Assembly: GCA_030656575.1 (NCBI GenBank)
Contig: JAUSPO010000132.1
Span: forward strand, 1-58,258
Length of the DNA stretch: 58,258 nt
Source: Bacillota bacterium
GTDB lineage: Bacteria > Bacillota > Dethiobacteria > DTU022 > UBA8154
Direction of reading: 5' to 3'
A program made the translations under genes and the position numbers. Below, in pieces: positions 25,976 to 34,770 of the stretch. The stretch's first letter is position 1. Every line of letters begins with the position of its first letter. The notes beneath the pieces are model-generated. The model was not told the origin of the DNA. It worked only from the letters and a program-made list of their open reading frames with translations, and did no database searches.

Positions 25976-26192
25976 GTCACGGGGACGGGGTTGCTGTCAC
26001 AATTGAGCTTTATAAATGCTTCCCTGGTTTATCCCTCGAATTACTATGTTACAAGGTATATTTCACTTTTACTTTCCTGCCTGGCTATTCTTGGCATAAC
26101 AACATCCCTCTTCTACTATATTATAGAATAGAAATGTTGACAACAACCCCGTCCCCGTGTCAACCCCCCTTGTCAACCCCCCTTGTCAACCC
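25976..26192 (-). mobile_element. ~215-bp MITE derived from the RAYT element, abutting trpA
   Basis: Ends: GTCACGGGGACGGGG... to 26000 and GTTGACAACAACCCCGTCCC... with two extra GTCAACCCCCCTT units to 26192. Inside, on the minus strand, is MPRIARQESKSEIYLVT, then stops, matching the first 20 codons of RAYT (identity also at the DNA level in TTTATCCCTCGAATTA). The trpA stop codon lies at its border, so any original trp terminator has been displaced or lost. Confidence 0.75.
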
Positions 26193-26978
26193 TCATTTAG
26201 CTGTTTGAATAGCTTTTTTTAGGGAGCGGATGAAGTGGGAAAGGGGTGGTTTCCACTGCTTTTGGGTGCCCATGATATGGACAATGCTGCTGCCAACAAT
26301 CACGCCGTCGACACTTTTTGATACATGTGCGGCTTGTTCTGGGGTGGATATTCCAAAGCCCATGCATAATGGCTTATCAGTATGTTTTTTGACTTTGGAA
26401 GTAAACTCGTTCAGTCCCAGAGGGGCATTCTCTCTTATTCCGGTCACCCCCGTGACAGAAATGAGATAAATAAACCCCCGCGAGCGATCTGCTACCTCTC
26501 TGATGCGGGCTTCCGAGCTGTTAGGGGCGAGAAGGTATATTAAATCCAAATTGTGATTTAAAGTGCTTTCTTCTAAGGCACCGGCCTCTTCTAAGGGTAA
26601 ATCCGGGATGATAAGACCATCGATACCTGCCCGGGAAGAGTCGGCACAAAAAAGCTCCTGGCCATAACTGAGGACGGGATTATAATAAGTCATAAAAATC
26701 AGCGGCATATTGGATTTCTTCCTGATAAAGCGGGCAGCATCCAGGCAGGCAGCCGGTGTGATGCCATTTTGCAGGGCCTCGAAGCTTGCCTGCTGGATAG
26801 TTATTCCGTCAGCCAAAGGGTCAGAGAAAGGAATACCCAGCTCCACCATATCAACGCCGCATTTCTCCAGCAGCGGTACCGCCTCAAGCGTAGCCTCAAG
26901 AGTAGGATAACCTACTGTAATAAAGGCAATCAGGGCGGCATGTTTCTTTTCGGTAAATACAGAAGCGATCCTCATCAT
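26193..26978 (-). CDS. trpA: Tryptophan synthase alpha subunit
   Basis: 261 residues. TrpA cleaves indole-3-glycerol phosphate to indole and passes it to TrpB. Seen: [17 protein letters not shown] (catalytic Glu and Asp), FMTYYNPVL, and the phosphate-binding GFGISTPEQ. Length is typical. The start overlaps the trpB stop by 4 bases (ATGA), indicating coupled translation. It is the last gene of the trpDCFBA operon. Confidence 0.95.
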   Translation of the reverse strand: MMRIASVFTEKKHAALIAFITVGYPTLEATLEAVPLLEKCGVDMVELGIPFSDPLADGITIQQASFEALQNGITPAACLDAARFIRKKSNMPLIFMTYYNPVLSYGQELFCADSSRAGIDGLIIPDLPLEEAGALEESTLNHNLDLIYLLAPNSSEARIREVADRSRGFIYLISVTGVTGIRENAPLGLNEFTSKVKKHTDKPLCMGFGISTPEQAAHVSKSVDGVIVGSSIVHIMGTQKQWKPPLSHFIRSLKKAIQTAK

Positions 26979-28168
26979 TGATTCACCTCCAGTATGCTTC
27001 CTACGATCCCCATATCCTTATCCCCCCGGCCTGATAGATTAACAACGATGGACTGATCTTTTCCCAGCGTTGAAACCAAGTCCAGAGCATAAGCAATGGC
27101 ATGGGATGACTCCAAAGCCGGGATAATTCCCTCCGTTTTGCTGAGAATATGGAAAGCGTCAAGGGCAGGATGATCCTCCACAGTGACGTATTGAGCGCGT
27201 CCACTATTTTTAAGGTAACTGTGTTCCGGACTGACACCTGGGTAATCCAGCCCAGCTGAAATGCTGTGGGTGGATTGAATCTGACCAAACTCATCCTGCA
27301 GGAGAAAAGACTTTGCCCCGTGCAGCACGCCAATTTTCCCTGCAGCGAGAGAAGCAGCGTGCTTACCGCTTTCCAGACCACATCCGCCTGCCTCCACACC
27401 CACCAGTTTAACCTGTTCATCTTTCAAAAAAGGATAGAAAATACCGATAGCATTGGAGCCGCCGCCTACACAGGCGATGACATAATCAGGCAAAGCACCC
27501 CTTAGTGAGAGCACCTGTTCACGAGCTTCCCTTCCAATAACTGACTGGAAATCCCGAACCATTAATGGATAGGGATGAGGCCCCACAGCGGAACCCAGAA
27601 GGTAGAAAGTACTCTCTACATTGGTCACCCAGTCGCGAATAGCTTCATTAACTGCATCTTTAAGAGTTTTGCTTCCGCTTCTAACGGCTTTTATTTCTGC
27701 TCCCAGCAGCCTCATACGATTTACATTGGGAGCCTGCCTGTGTATATCCTCTTCACCCATATAGACAACACATTCCACTCCCAACAGGGCAGAAACTGCG
27801 GCGGCGGCCACACCATGCTGTCCTGCGCCTGTTTCGGCAACTATGCGTTTTTTACCCATCTTTTTGGCCAACAAACCCTGCCCTAAGGCATTGTTTATTT
27901 TGTGTGCCCCCGTATGGAGAAGATCCTCCCGTTTCAGGTAGATGCGGGCTCCACCCTTCAGCTCGCTGAGGCGTTCTGCCTCGTATAAAGGAGTGGGGCG
28001 TCCCGACCAGCACCTTGACAGGCGGAAAAGTTCTTCCTGAAAGGATGGTTCGTCTACTGCCCACCGGTATGCCTCGTTAAGCTCATTTAGGGCAGGAATT
28101 AACACCTCGGGAACAAACCGTCCACCAAATTCTCCAAAATAACCCCTTTCATCGGGTATCATGAACAT
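26975..28168 (-). CDS. trpB: Tryptophan synthase beta subunit
   Basis: 397 residues, TrpB1 type. Catalytic PLP lysine in [16 protein letters not shown], the AETGAGQHG motif, phosphate loop VGGGSNAIG, and GRGDKD near the end. It condenses indole with serine to tryptophan. The start overlaps trpF by 20 bases. Confidence 0.96.
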   Translation of the reverse strand: MFMIPDERGYFGEFGGRFVPEVLIPALNELNEAYRWAVDEPSFQEELFRLSRCWSGRPTPLYEAERLSELKGGARIYLKREDLLHTGAHKINNALGQGLLAKKMGKKRIVAETGAGQHGVAAAAVSALLGVECVVYMGEEDIHRQAPNVNRMRLLGAEIKAVRSGSKTLKDAVNEAIRDWVTNVESTFYLLGSAVGPHPYPLMVRDFQSVIGREAREQVLSLRGALPDYVIACVGGGSNAIGIFYPFLKDEQVKLVGVEAGGCGLESGKHAASLAAGKIGVLHGAKSFLLQDEFGQIQSTHSISAGLDYPGVSPEHSYLKNSGRAQYVTVEDHPALDAFHILSKTEGIIPALESSHAIAYALDLVSTLGKDQSIVVNLSGRGDKDMGIVGSILEVNQ

Positions 28169-28835
28169 TCACTCCTGTCTTTTTTACTGCCGCAATAAAA
28201 TCCCGTACCTTTGCTCTACTGAGCTTCCCATCTGATGTGACGGATGAAAAGGCATCAACGGCATAGGGCTGAACCTTTCCAACCGCCTCCGACAGATTAC
28301 TTTCGTGCAATCCGCCGGCAAGTATAAGGGGCCTGGGCCACACAGTATCTCTTATACGGCGCGCAGCATCCCAGTCAAAAGTTCTGCCGGTAGAACCATA
28401 TTTACCTTCGCCGTAGGTATCCAGCAAAATAGCATCAGCACCGGCTTTTAAAAACTCCAGGGCAGCATCTTCAGGATTACCCCCTCCTGCAAAACAACCA
28501 TCCTGGAAATGAAGGGTTTTAATAATCCTGGTTTTAAGCTCCCTTTTCAGAAAGGCTACGTCCCCAGGAGTGTTGAACCCGTGCAGCTGCACTGCGTCAG
28601 GACAGACGTATTTCACCATCCGGCATATCTCTTCCACCCGTTCCTCTGTAAGAATCAGAACTCCGGATACCATGGGAGGGATGAGAGTGCAGAAATTCCG
28701 TGCCTCCTCAAGGGCCAGACGGCAGGAAAGTTCCTGTTTCACTTCCGTAATCAGCCCGATAGCATCAGCACCCTCATCTACCAGCAATTGGATATCTTCT
28801 GCGCTTCTGCTGCCGCAAAGCATTACCCTGGTCAT
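28149..28835 (-). CDS. trpF: Phosphoribosylanthranilate isomerase, divergent
   Basis: 228 residues. The catalytic Cys (VMLCGSR, residue 7) and Asp ([19 protein letters not shown]) of TrpF are present, as are VQLHGF and LAGGLHESN. Several other signatures are altered: KICG becomes MLCG and the usual VDVSSGVE becomes VDAFSSVT. TrpF converts phosphoribosylanthranilate to CdRP. The gene begins directly after the trpC stop (no spacer). Function as TrpF is supported by the operon and catalytic pair. Confidence 0.88.
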   Translation of the reverse strand: MTRVMLCGSRSAEDIQLLVDEGADAIGLITEVKQELSCRLALEEARNFCTLIPPMVSGVLILTEERVEEICRMVKYVCPDAVQLHGFNTPGDVAFLKRELKTRIIKTLHFQDGCFAGGGNPEDAALEFLKAGADAILLDTYGEGKYGSTGRTFDWDAARRIRDTVWPRPLILAGGLHESNLSEAVGKVQPYAVDAFSSVTSDGKLSRAKVRDFIAAVKKTGVNVHDTR

Positions 28836-29585
28836 CTAAACCCCTCCCGCCCGCACAAAAGAAGAAACCATCCCGGCAGGATCAGGAGAGATCATCAGGG
28901 CAGTACCGATTAATACCGCATCAGCGCCTGCTTCTACTGCACGCCGTATATCGTTCACGTTACGGTGGGCGCTCTGGCTTATTATTACAGCATCTCCAAC
29001 GCTCTCACGGTAGTCCGCAATAATCTCCTGAGTTATTCGCAGCTGGTCTTCCCCCATTTCCAGATCGTCAATATCTTTGTTATTAATGCCAACCATCAGC
29101 GCCCTATCACCAAGAAGGCTCAGGAAATGGAGATCCTGCCGTCCCCTTGTCTCAATAAGAGCATGCATCCCGCAGGAATAAATGTACTCCAGGATCTCAG
29201 ATAGCTGTTCACCTAACATATGGACATGAAGAAGCAGGGTTACCCGTCCGGTATAACCGGCACCTAATTTCTCTGTAATGTCTTTATAAAAATCTACTCT
29301 CTCAAAGTTTAGGATGAAGTCCTTAACAAGCAGGGGCAGGGAAGTTGCCTGCAGCACTGCCGGAATATCCTTCTCGGGATCTCCACCAAAATGCTGCTGC
29401 TCGGTAACAACGGAAATTCCGGCAGCGCCGCCTGCTTCATACAGTCCTGCCAGTTGGCCGGCTTCCCGCTTATCGCGGGGCAGGCCACACTCGTCTGCCA
29501 GTTTGGGGATTATCCTCTTTATTTCAGCAAGAATGGGAAACACTTTCCTAGCTTGATTTAGTTTTATAGACTGCAGCAGGTTCAA
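28836..29585 (-). CDS. trpC: Indole-3-glycerol-phosphate synthase, divergent
   Basis: 249 residues. By comparison with TrpC, retained residues are Glu and Lys of AEIKR, Lys of LLVKDF, Glu of LIETRG and Asn of GINNKD. The normally invariant SESG is ISQSAH here, replacing a catalytic Glu by Gln, and the phosphate-binding SPS after AEIKR is IPK. Either the enzyme uses an altered catalytic arrangement or it has shifted specificity. The start overlaps the end of trpD by 38 bases. Position in the operon supports TrpC. Confidence 0.8.
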   Translation of the reverse strand: MNLLQSIKLNQARKVFPILAEIKRIIPKLADECGLPRDKREAGQLAGLYEAGGAAGISVVTEQQHFGGDPEKDIPAVLQATSLPLLVKDFILNFERVDFYKDITEKLGAGYTGRVTLLLHVHMLGEQLSEILEYIYSCGMHALIETRGRQDLHFLSLLGDRALMVGINNKDIDDLEMGEDQLRITQEIIADYRESVGDAVIISQSAHRNVNDIRRAVEAGADAVLIGTALMISPDPAGMVSSFVRAGGV

Positions 29586-30615
29586 CTTCCCTTACCCCCT
29601 TTATCTCACGGGATCTGCTGCGTATCTCCTCAAGCTTGGCCATAGCTCTCCCGGAATCCAAAATTTCCCCAGCTAATAACACTCCCTCGTGCAGGGAAGA
29701 AGCTTTACCTGCGACCATCAGCGTAGCCGCTGCATTCAACAGCAGCATATCCCGCCTGGGGCCTCTTTCTTTACCTTGAAAGATATCCAAAATGATCCTG
29801 GCATTGGTTTCCGGGCTTCCCCCCTTGACCTCATCCAGGGTACAACGTTTCATGCCGAATTCTTCCGGGGAAATAGTGTAATTTTCTATTTTTCCTTCTT
29901 TAATTTCTGCTATTTTGGTTTCTCCAAGAAGTGATATTTCGTCTACTCCATCGAGGCCGTGGACAACCATGGCATGAGTAAATCCTAGCTGAGCTGCTGC
30001 TTCGGCTACCTGTTCCACCAGTTGAGGTTTGTAAACACCTAAGAGATGTCTTTTCGCATTGGCAGGGTTTATGAGGGGACCGATGATCGTAAAGAAGATA
30101 GTTTTAATACCGAGATCATTTTCAGGAGTAAAAACTTTCATCATCACCGGGTGGAAAAGGGGAGCGTAGAGGAAGGAAAAGCCTGCTTCTTCAATCAGCG
30201 TTTTCGCCTGTTCAGGTTCTAATTCAACTTCTATTCCTAATGCCTCTAAAATATCGGCACTTCCTGAAGAAGCGGAAATGGAGCGGGAACCATGTTTGGC
30301 AATCTTCACGCCACCAGCAGCAGATAGAAGGGCATTGGCGCTGCTCACATTAAAAGTGGTAAGTCCCCCGCCTGTTCCACAGGTATCGGTCAAATCATCT
30401 TCAACTCTCGGGCTGATTGGAATACAGGCTTTGCGCATAGCCCTGGCAATAGCAACTATTTCGCCTGTGGTAGGACCTTTCATGCGGAATGCCATCAGAA
30501 ATCCTGCTATCTGTGTCTGGGAAAAACGATCTTCCTTGATACCAAATATTAAATCATCTATTTCAGATTGGACCAGTTCTTGCCCTCTGGATACTTTCTG
30601 TAAAATGTCTTTCAT
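29548..30615 (-). CDS. trpD: Anthranilate phosphoribosyltransferase
   Basis: 355 residues with DTCGTGGGLTTFNVSS (PRPP-binding GTGG), AKHGSRSISASSGSADILEA and NPANAKRHLLGVY, all normal for TrpD. It joins anthranilate to PRPP. It is the first enzyme gene of the operon; trpE and trpG are not upstream, so anthranilate must come from elsewhere in the genome or be taken up. ATG 30615 has AAGGGAG upstream and is overlapped by the small leader frame. Confidence 0.95.
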   Translation of the reverse strand: MKDILQKVSRGQELVQSEIDDLIFGIKEDRFSQTQIAGFLMAFRMKGPTTGEIVAIARAMRKACIPISPRVEDDLTDTCGTGGGLTTFNVSSANALLSAAGGVKIAKHGSRSISASSGSADILEALGIEVELEPEQAKTLIEEAGFSFLYAPLFHPVMMKVFTPENDLGIKTIFFTIIGPLINPANAKRHLLGVYKPQLVEQVAEAAAQLGFTHAMVVHGLDGVDEISLLGETKIAEIKEGKIENYTISPEEFGMKRCTLDEVKGGSPETNARIILDIFQGKERGPRRDMLLLNAAATLMVAGKASSLHEGVLLAGEILDSGRAMAKLEEIRSRSREIKGVREVEPAAVYKTKSS

Positions 30616-30739
30616 AATATGAATTCTCCCTTCTATTTTTCAGGTAAGTTTCAAAATCTCCGTGATCGGTACAATAATAAATTACTCTTAAGGCCCCTAC
30701 GGGCCAAGTCCATTGATTAATAAGTAAAAACATGATCAT
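30563..30739 (-). CDS. Small Trp-containing leader ORF overlapping trpD
   Basis: ATG 30739 follows an unusually strong AAAGGAGGGAGGA and opens a 58-codon frame starting MIMFLLINQWTWPVGALRVI. Two Trp codons (TGG ACT TGG) occur early, followed at once by a GC hairpin (GGCCC GTAG GGGCC). The frame ends at 30563, 53 bases inside trpD. It is downstream of the T-box terminator, so only read-through transcripts carry it. A regulatory leader peptide or a coupling ORF are both plausible; it is not proven to be expressed. Confidence 0.6.
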   Translation of the reverse strand: MIMFLLINQWTWPVGALRVIYYCTDHGDFETYLKNRRENSYYERHFTESIQRARTGPI

Positions 30740-30767
30740 TCCTCCCTCCTTTTTAAATTAAAAAAGC

Positions 30768-31050
30768 CTCTTGCCCATAACTATAAGGGCGAGAGGCCTG
30801 CTTCCGCGGTACCACCTTACTTGCCGGTAATAAAAATTGCCAGCATCTAATCAGGTACGGCCCTGTTTTTTTCCAAGGGCGATACCCTGAACTCTGCTAA
30901 CGGTGCTCACTCCGGCAAAAACTACTCAGATTAAACTTTTCGTCTCTGCAACTCACAAGTCCATTCACCACCTGCGCCAGGACCGGGCTCCCACCTTTCC
31001 CCGGTTCTCTGAACCCTCGCTTGGGGGCTACTACTCTCGTTCAATGTTAT
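30768..31050 (-). ncRNA. T-box riboswitch, tRNA-Trp specific
   Basis: On the minus strand: Stem I begins GAACGAGAGTAGTA (about 31044), the specifier loop has GTGAATGGACTT with codon TGG (30963-30961), the T-box is AAGGTGGTACCGCGG (about 30819-30805), and a terminator stem GCCTCTCGCCC / GGGCAAGAGGC with T6 ends at 30768. Uncharged tRNA-Trp would stabilise the antiterminator and allow trp transcription. Classic tryptophan-operon control in Firmicutes. Confidence 0.93.
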
Positions 31051-31087
31051 TATCCATCTTATGTTTTTCCCTAAATGTATACCATAT

Positions 31088-31116
31088 TTTTTACCGTACT
31101 TTTAAAGCATTGTCAA
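31088..31116 (-). promoter_or_regulatory. trp operon promoter
   Basis: TTGACA (31116-31111) and TAAAAA (31093-31088) with a 17-bp spacer, about 40 bases before the T-box Stem I. Confidence 0.6.
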
Positions 31117-31145
31117 TAGTTTTTTTGCAAAATGGTTTTTGTTCA

Positions 31146-31175
31146 TTGACGCATCTCTCAAAATTTTGATATAAT
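31146..31175 (+). promoter_or_regulatory. Promoter of the toxin-antitoxin pair
   Basis: TTGACG (31146-31151) and TATAAT (31170-31175) with an 18-bp spacer; repeated GATATA units follow (31169-31196) and may be the antitoxin operator. Confidence 0.65.
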
Positions 31176-31210
31176 ATAGATATAAATATTGATATAAGGA
31201 GCGTTTGAAT

Positions 31211-31483
31211 ATGCCAAACATTAGACCGATTTCCGATTTAAGAAACAATGCCAATGACATTTCAGAGTTCTGCCATAAATCAAGAGAGCCAGTTTTTATT
31301 ACTAAAAACGGTGTAGGTGATATGGTTGTAATGAGCGTTGAAACCTACGAGAGGCAGCAGGCACTCATAAGTCTGTATTCAAAGCTTGCTATAGCAGAAG
31401 AAGAAATAGCAAACGGAGCAGAGGGAGAGGATTTTTTTGAGGTTGCAAGACAGTTGAGGAACAGCGTAAATGGACAAGTATAA
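31211..31483 (+). CDS. Phd/YefM-family antitoxin
   Basis: About 90 residues. N-terminal Phd/YefM DNA-binding fold: IRPISDLRNNANDISEFCHK, then EPVFITKNGVGDMVVMS. A C-terminal helical tail would mask the toxin. ATG 31211 has AAGGAGCG about nine bases away and is preferred over TTG 31205. It overlaps the toxin gene by 14 bases, normal for coupled TA operons. Confidence 0.88.
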   Translation: MPNIRPISDLRNNANDISEFCHKSREPVFITKNGVGDMVVMSVETYERQQALISLYSKLAIAEEEIANGAEGEDFFEVARQLRNSVNGQV

Positions 31484-31772
31484 AATCAGGATATATCCCA
31501 ATGCAAAAACAGACTTAAAGGATATTATCAGCTACATCAATACACTGTCCCCACAGGCCGCACTAAAATACTACGATCTGGTTGTAGAAAAAATTGGCAG
31601 CCTTGTGGAAATGCCGGATAGGTGTCCTTTTGTCCGGGATATCGTCCTGAAGGCTAAAGGCTACAGATACTTGATTGTGGAAAACTATTTAGTGTTTTTT
31701 GTTATTAAGGACGATATGGTGCAGATTCGCCGCATTATTTACGGCAAGCGCAATTTTGAATGGCTTTTATAA
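31470..31772 (+). CDS. RelE/ParE-family toxin
   Basis: 100 residues with the RelE/ParE fold: YKIRIYPNAKTDLKDIISYI, then GYRYLIVENYLVFFVI and VQIRRIIYGKRNFEWLL. Whether it is a ribosome-dependent RNase (RelE) or gyrase poison (ParE) cannot be decided. Follows and overlaps its antitoxin. Confidence 0.88.
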   Translation: MDKYKIRIYPNAKTDLKDIISYINTLSPQAALKYYDLVVEKIGSLVEMPDRCPFVRDIVLKAKGYRYLIVENYLVFFVIKDDMVQIRRIIYGKRNFEWLL

Positions 31773-31873
31773 GTGAATTTGAATAGAAAGCTTAAAATAA
31801 ACGGGGACGTTTTTTGCAATAACCGCCCCCGCTAAATCATCTGGGATTTCTATGACTTACATAGTAAACCTTA

Positions 31874-32614
31874 CTAATCTAAGCTTTCTTCGTCGTCGTC
31901 GTCACATTCGTGTTCACACTCTTCGTCACAATGCTCGTCACACTCGTGCTCACATTCGGGGCAATCACAATTCGCTTCGCACTCGTCAACACATTCTTCA
32001 CAATTACAATCGTCGTCACAATCGATTATTACTTCTCCCGTTTCATCGTCATAGTCTACCTTTGCTCCAAGTGCTTCTGCGATGAAGCGAAGGGGGACAA
32101 AAGTGCGGTTGTTAATGAGATCGGGGCCTACATCAAATTGCATCTCTTCTCCATTAACATAGTAAGTCATTTCGCCCAGGTAAATGATTACTTCAACGTC
32201 CCCTTTGGTAATCGTAATTTTCCGTTCATCCGCATCCCAGTCCACAGTGGCCTTAAGACCGTTGGATATTGCTCTTAACGGTATAAGCATGCGCCCGCCT
32301 TTTAACACCGGTGGAAGCTCCGTTACAAAAGGCATGCCCCGCAGTTTAATTTTTAGCTCGTGTTTTTCCTTAACAAAAGCGGGGGGTCCAATTAATTTTT
32401 CCTTAAAGGAATGCTGTCTTCCCAACTCCGGCCCTTCTTCTTCCTCTTCTTCTCCTTCTTCCTCGCCATCCTCAACGTTAATGTCTAGATCTCCCGTTCC
32501 CTGAACCTGCTTCCAATCGGGCCCCACATTTTTCTTTGGCGCTGCTGCAGCCAATCCGCAAAGACCCAGTACCATGACAATAGTTAACAAACATGCTAAC
32601 AGCTTTCTGTGCAT
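31874..32614 (-). CDS. Secreted stalk-domain protein with a Cys/Asp/Glu/His-rich tail, under c-di-GMP riboswitch
   Basis: 246 residues from ATG 32614 (AAAGGAGGG upstream). Signal peptide (LLACLLTIVMVLGLCGLAAA), an acidic linker (EEEGEEEEEEGPE), then a Cu-amine-oxidase N1/stalk domain with RMLIPLRAISNGLKATVDWD and RTFVPLRFIAEALGAKVDYD. The last ~50 residues contain 12 Cys and 3 His among Asp and Glu (for example CNCEECVDECEANC), a composition suited to metal binding. The stalk domain suggests cell-surface anchoring. No known family covers the tail. An extracellular metal-binding role is inferred only. Confidence 0.75.
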   Translation of the reverse strand: MHRKLLACLLTIVMVLGLCGLAAAAPKKNVGPDWKQVQGTGDLDINVEDGEEEGEEEEEEGPELGRQHSFKEKLIGPPAFVKEKHELKIKLRGMPFVTELPPVLKGGRMLIPLRAISNGLKATVDWDADERKITITKGDVEVIIYLGEMTYYVNGEEMQFDVGPDLINNRTFVPLRFIAEALGAKVDYDDETGEVIIDCDDDCNCEECVDECEANCDCPECEHECDEHCDEECEHECDDDDEESLD

Positions 32615-32641
32615 AGATATACCCTCCTTTAAATTTTTGCA

Positions 32642-32760
32642 GCGCCGAAATAACACAAAAAGTGCTATTTTCGGCAGCCCGGCGATCATAGCCTCCTCAA
32701 AAAGAGGACCTTAGACCCGTGGCTTTGCGCCCCCGCCTTTCAGTCGGGTTTGCCTTTTCG
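32642..32760 (-). ncRNA. c-di-GMP-I (GEMM) riboswitch
   Basis: Minus strand from about 32758: GGCAAACCCGACTGAAAGGC, then GCGCAAAGCCACGGGTCTAA and, after a GGTCCTC/GAGGAGG stem, CTATGATCGCCGGGCTGCCG. This is the GEMM-I consensus (GGCAAACC, CGCAAAGCC, GGGUCUAAGG, GCCGGGUUGCC) nearly in full. A following hairpin (CCGAAAATAGCAC with GTGTTATTTCGG) reuses the GCCG of the aptamer's last strand and could be the switch; it lacks a clear T-run, so control may be translational. It lies directly upstream of the stalk-domain gene. Confidence 0.9.
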
Positions 32761-32913
32761 TTATGCACTTATACATTCAATAGAGCTCAGGTACCTGATT
32801 CTTATTATTAATACGTTATTCTACAAAAATTTAGGGGGGTCTTGATCAATGGACAACCATCTTTTTTGCTGATAAACTGTTTTGTGAACGAAGAAAAAGG
32901 AGGCATTCCGTAA

Positions 32914-33957
32914 ATGGCTGAAAAAACAGTGGATTTACGCAGTGATACAGTAACACTCCCGGGCAGGGAAATGCGGGAGGCAATGGCGCAGGCCATTGTG
33001 GGGGATGACGTCTTTGGCGGCGACCCTACCGTTAAGCAGTTGGAAGAAGAGGCTGCGGCGCTGACGGGAAAAGAAGCGGCCCTTTTTGTCCCATCCGGGA
33101 CGATGGGAAACCTTATCGCCGTTCTTACTCACACCACAAGGGGAGATGCAGTCCTTCTGGATCCTGAAGCACATATCTTTTATTATGAGGCAGGAGGTTC
33201 CTCTCTTGTGGGAGGCGTTCAGTTATGGCCGGTTGAGAACCTCCATTCTCCTGAAGGTATCCGAAGTTTCAACAAAGCAATACGCCCCTCAGACCAGCAT
33301 TTTGCACCGGCCACCCTCCTCTGTCTGGAAAACACACACAACCGTAAAGGAGGTACTGTTCTGAAGCCTGGCGAACAGGAACTCTTATACCAGGCCGCTA
33401 AAAGCTCAGGCCTCTCGGTCCATCTTGATGGAGCGAGAATTTTTAACGCTGCGGCTGCAGAAAACTGTGCTGTAACGGATTTTACCCGTTCATGCGACTC
33501 GATCATGTTTTGCCTTTCCAAGGGGCTTGGGGCTCCTGTGGGCTCTATCCTGGCCGGATCATCCCCATTCATTAACTCAGCCAGGCGATACCGTAAGATC
33601 CTGGGCGGTGGAATGCGGCAGTCAGGTATTCTTGCTGCAGCGGGCAGGGAAGCCTTGAAACATATCCCTCATCTGCCCGATGACCATCGCCGTGCTTTAA
33701 AACTGGCAGAAGGTATTTCCCAACTGCCGAACTTTGAAGTGACGCCTTTCCCTCCTCCTACCAATATCATTATTTTAAACACGGAAGCTTTGGCATTATC
33801 CTCACCGGAATTAGTAAACAGGCTCCTTCCTTTTGGTATAGAAGCTATCCCCTTTGGTGAAAACCTCGTCCGCATGGTTACCCACCGGGATATTAGCGAT
33901 GACGAAATCGATTACACCCTGGATGTCTTTACAAAAATATCCAAAGGATTATCTTAA
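32914..33957 (+). CDS. Low-specificity L-threonine aldolase
   Basis: 347 residues, PLP enzyme of fold type [13 protein letters not shown] (start), [23 protein letters not shown] and the PLP lysine in [12 protein letters not shown]. It cleaves threonine to glycine and acetaldehyde. AAAAGGAGG lies ten bases before ATG 32914. It stands alone between the riboswitch gene and the two-component system. Confidence 0.92.
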   Translation: MAEKTVDLRSDTVTLPGREMREAMAQAIVGDDVFGGDPTVKQLEEEAAALTGKEAALFVPSGTMGNLIAVLTHTTRGDAVLLDPEAHIFYYEAGGSSLVGGVQLWPVENLHSPEGIRSFNKAIRPSDQHFAPATLLCLENTHNRKGGTVLKPGEQELLYQAAKSSGLSVHLDGARIFNAAAAENCAVTDFTRSCDSIMFCLSKGLGAPVGSILAGSSPFINSARRYRKILGGGMRQSGILAAAGREALKHIPHLPDDHRRALKLAEGISQLPNFEVTPFPPPTNIIILNTEALALSSPELVNRLLPFGIEAIPFGENLVRMVTHRDISDDEIDYTLDVFTKISKGLS

Positions 33958-34030
33958 CAAAATCTTTACATCATCGGTGTTGCTTATGATCAGGGGTGAA
34001 GATACAATAAAAAGGAAGGAGTGTGCTCCC

Positions 34031-34729
34031 ATGACCGTAAGCCAGAAGATCGTTGTCATCGAAGATGAAGTAAAAATAGCACAGATGATTAAGGATTACC
34101 TGGAAAGAGAAGGGTTTTCTGTCTTTATGGCAGAAAATGGAACAAAGGGGATAGAACGAGTCCGGCAAAAGTCACCGGATCTGATCATTTTAGACCTGAT
34201 GCTGCCTGATATGAGCGGCCTTGAAGTCTGCCGTACGTTAAACCGGGAAAACAATACGCCCATTATTATGCTCACCGCCAAATCACAGGAAACAGACCGC
34301 ATTGTAGGACTGGAAATGGGAGCAGACGATTATATCACAAAGCCTTTTAGCCTCGCAGAATTAACAGCGCGCATCAGGGCGGTCTTACGCCGCGCGGGCG
34401 GGAATGACCAGCAAAAATTTTCCCAGGAAAAAATTATTGACAGGGGAGAACTGAAGATAGACATTGAAAAACACAAAGTTAGAAAGAGTAACGAGGAAAT
34501 TGTCCTCACACCTACAGAATTTAACATCTTGGCACTAATGGCCCATAATCCGGGAAGAGTCTTCAGCCGGCTGCAGCTTCTGGACGCAGCCCTTGGTGAA
34601 ACCTACAGCGGTTATGAACGTTCAATTGACACCCATATCAGCAACCTGAGAAGGAAGATTGAAGATGACCCTGCTAGCCCTTCCTATGTTGTAACAGTGT
34701 TTGGCCTGGGTTATAAATTTAACGAATAA
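34031..34729 (+). CDS. OmpR/PhoB-family response regulator
   Basis: 232 residues from ATG 34031 (AGGAAGGAG upstream). Receiver domain with acidic pair EDE, phosphoacceptor Asp55 in LIILDLMLPDMSG and Lys in ITKPFS, then a winged-helix output domain (LTPTEFNILALMAHNPGRVF, SIDTHISNLRRKIEDDP). Its histidine kinase follows 41 bases downstream. Confidence 0.93.
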   Translation: MTVSQKIVVIEDEVKIAQMIKDYLEREGFSVFMAENGTKGIERVRQKSPDLIILDLMLPDMSGLEVCRTLNRENNTPIIMLTAKSQETDRIVGLEMGADDYITKPFSLAELTARIRAVLRRAGGNDQQKFSQEKIIDRGELKIDIEKHKVRKSNEEIVLTPTEFNILALMAHNPGRVFSRLQLLDAALGETYSGYERSIDTHISNLRRKIEDDPASPSYVVTVFGLGYKFNE

Positions 34730-34770
34730 CGCATACAGGAGGACAGAGGCGAAAATTCGCTGCAGATAGT

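Noticed and set aside
27266-27886. Plus-strand frames opposite trpB
   Set aside because: Antisense shadows of a conserved enzyme; no start signals.
26193-30615. Contamination or foreign origin of the divergent trp genes
   Set aside because: Codon use, overlaps and T-box match the neighbours; the divergence is within an intact operon.
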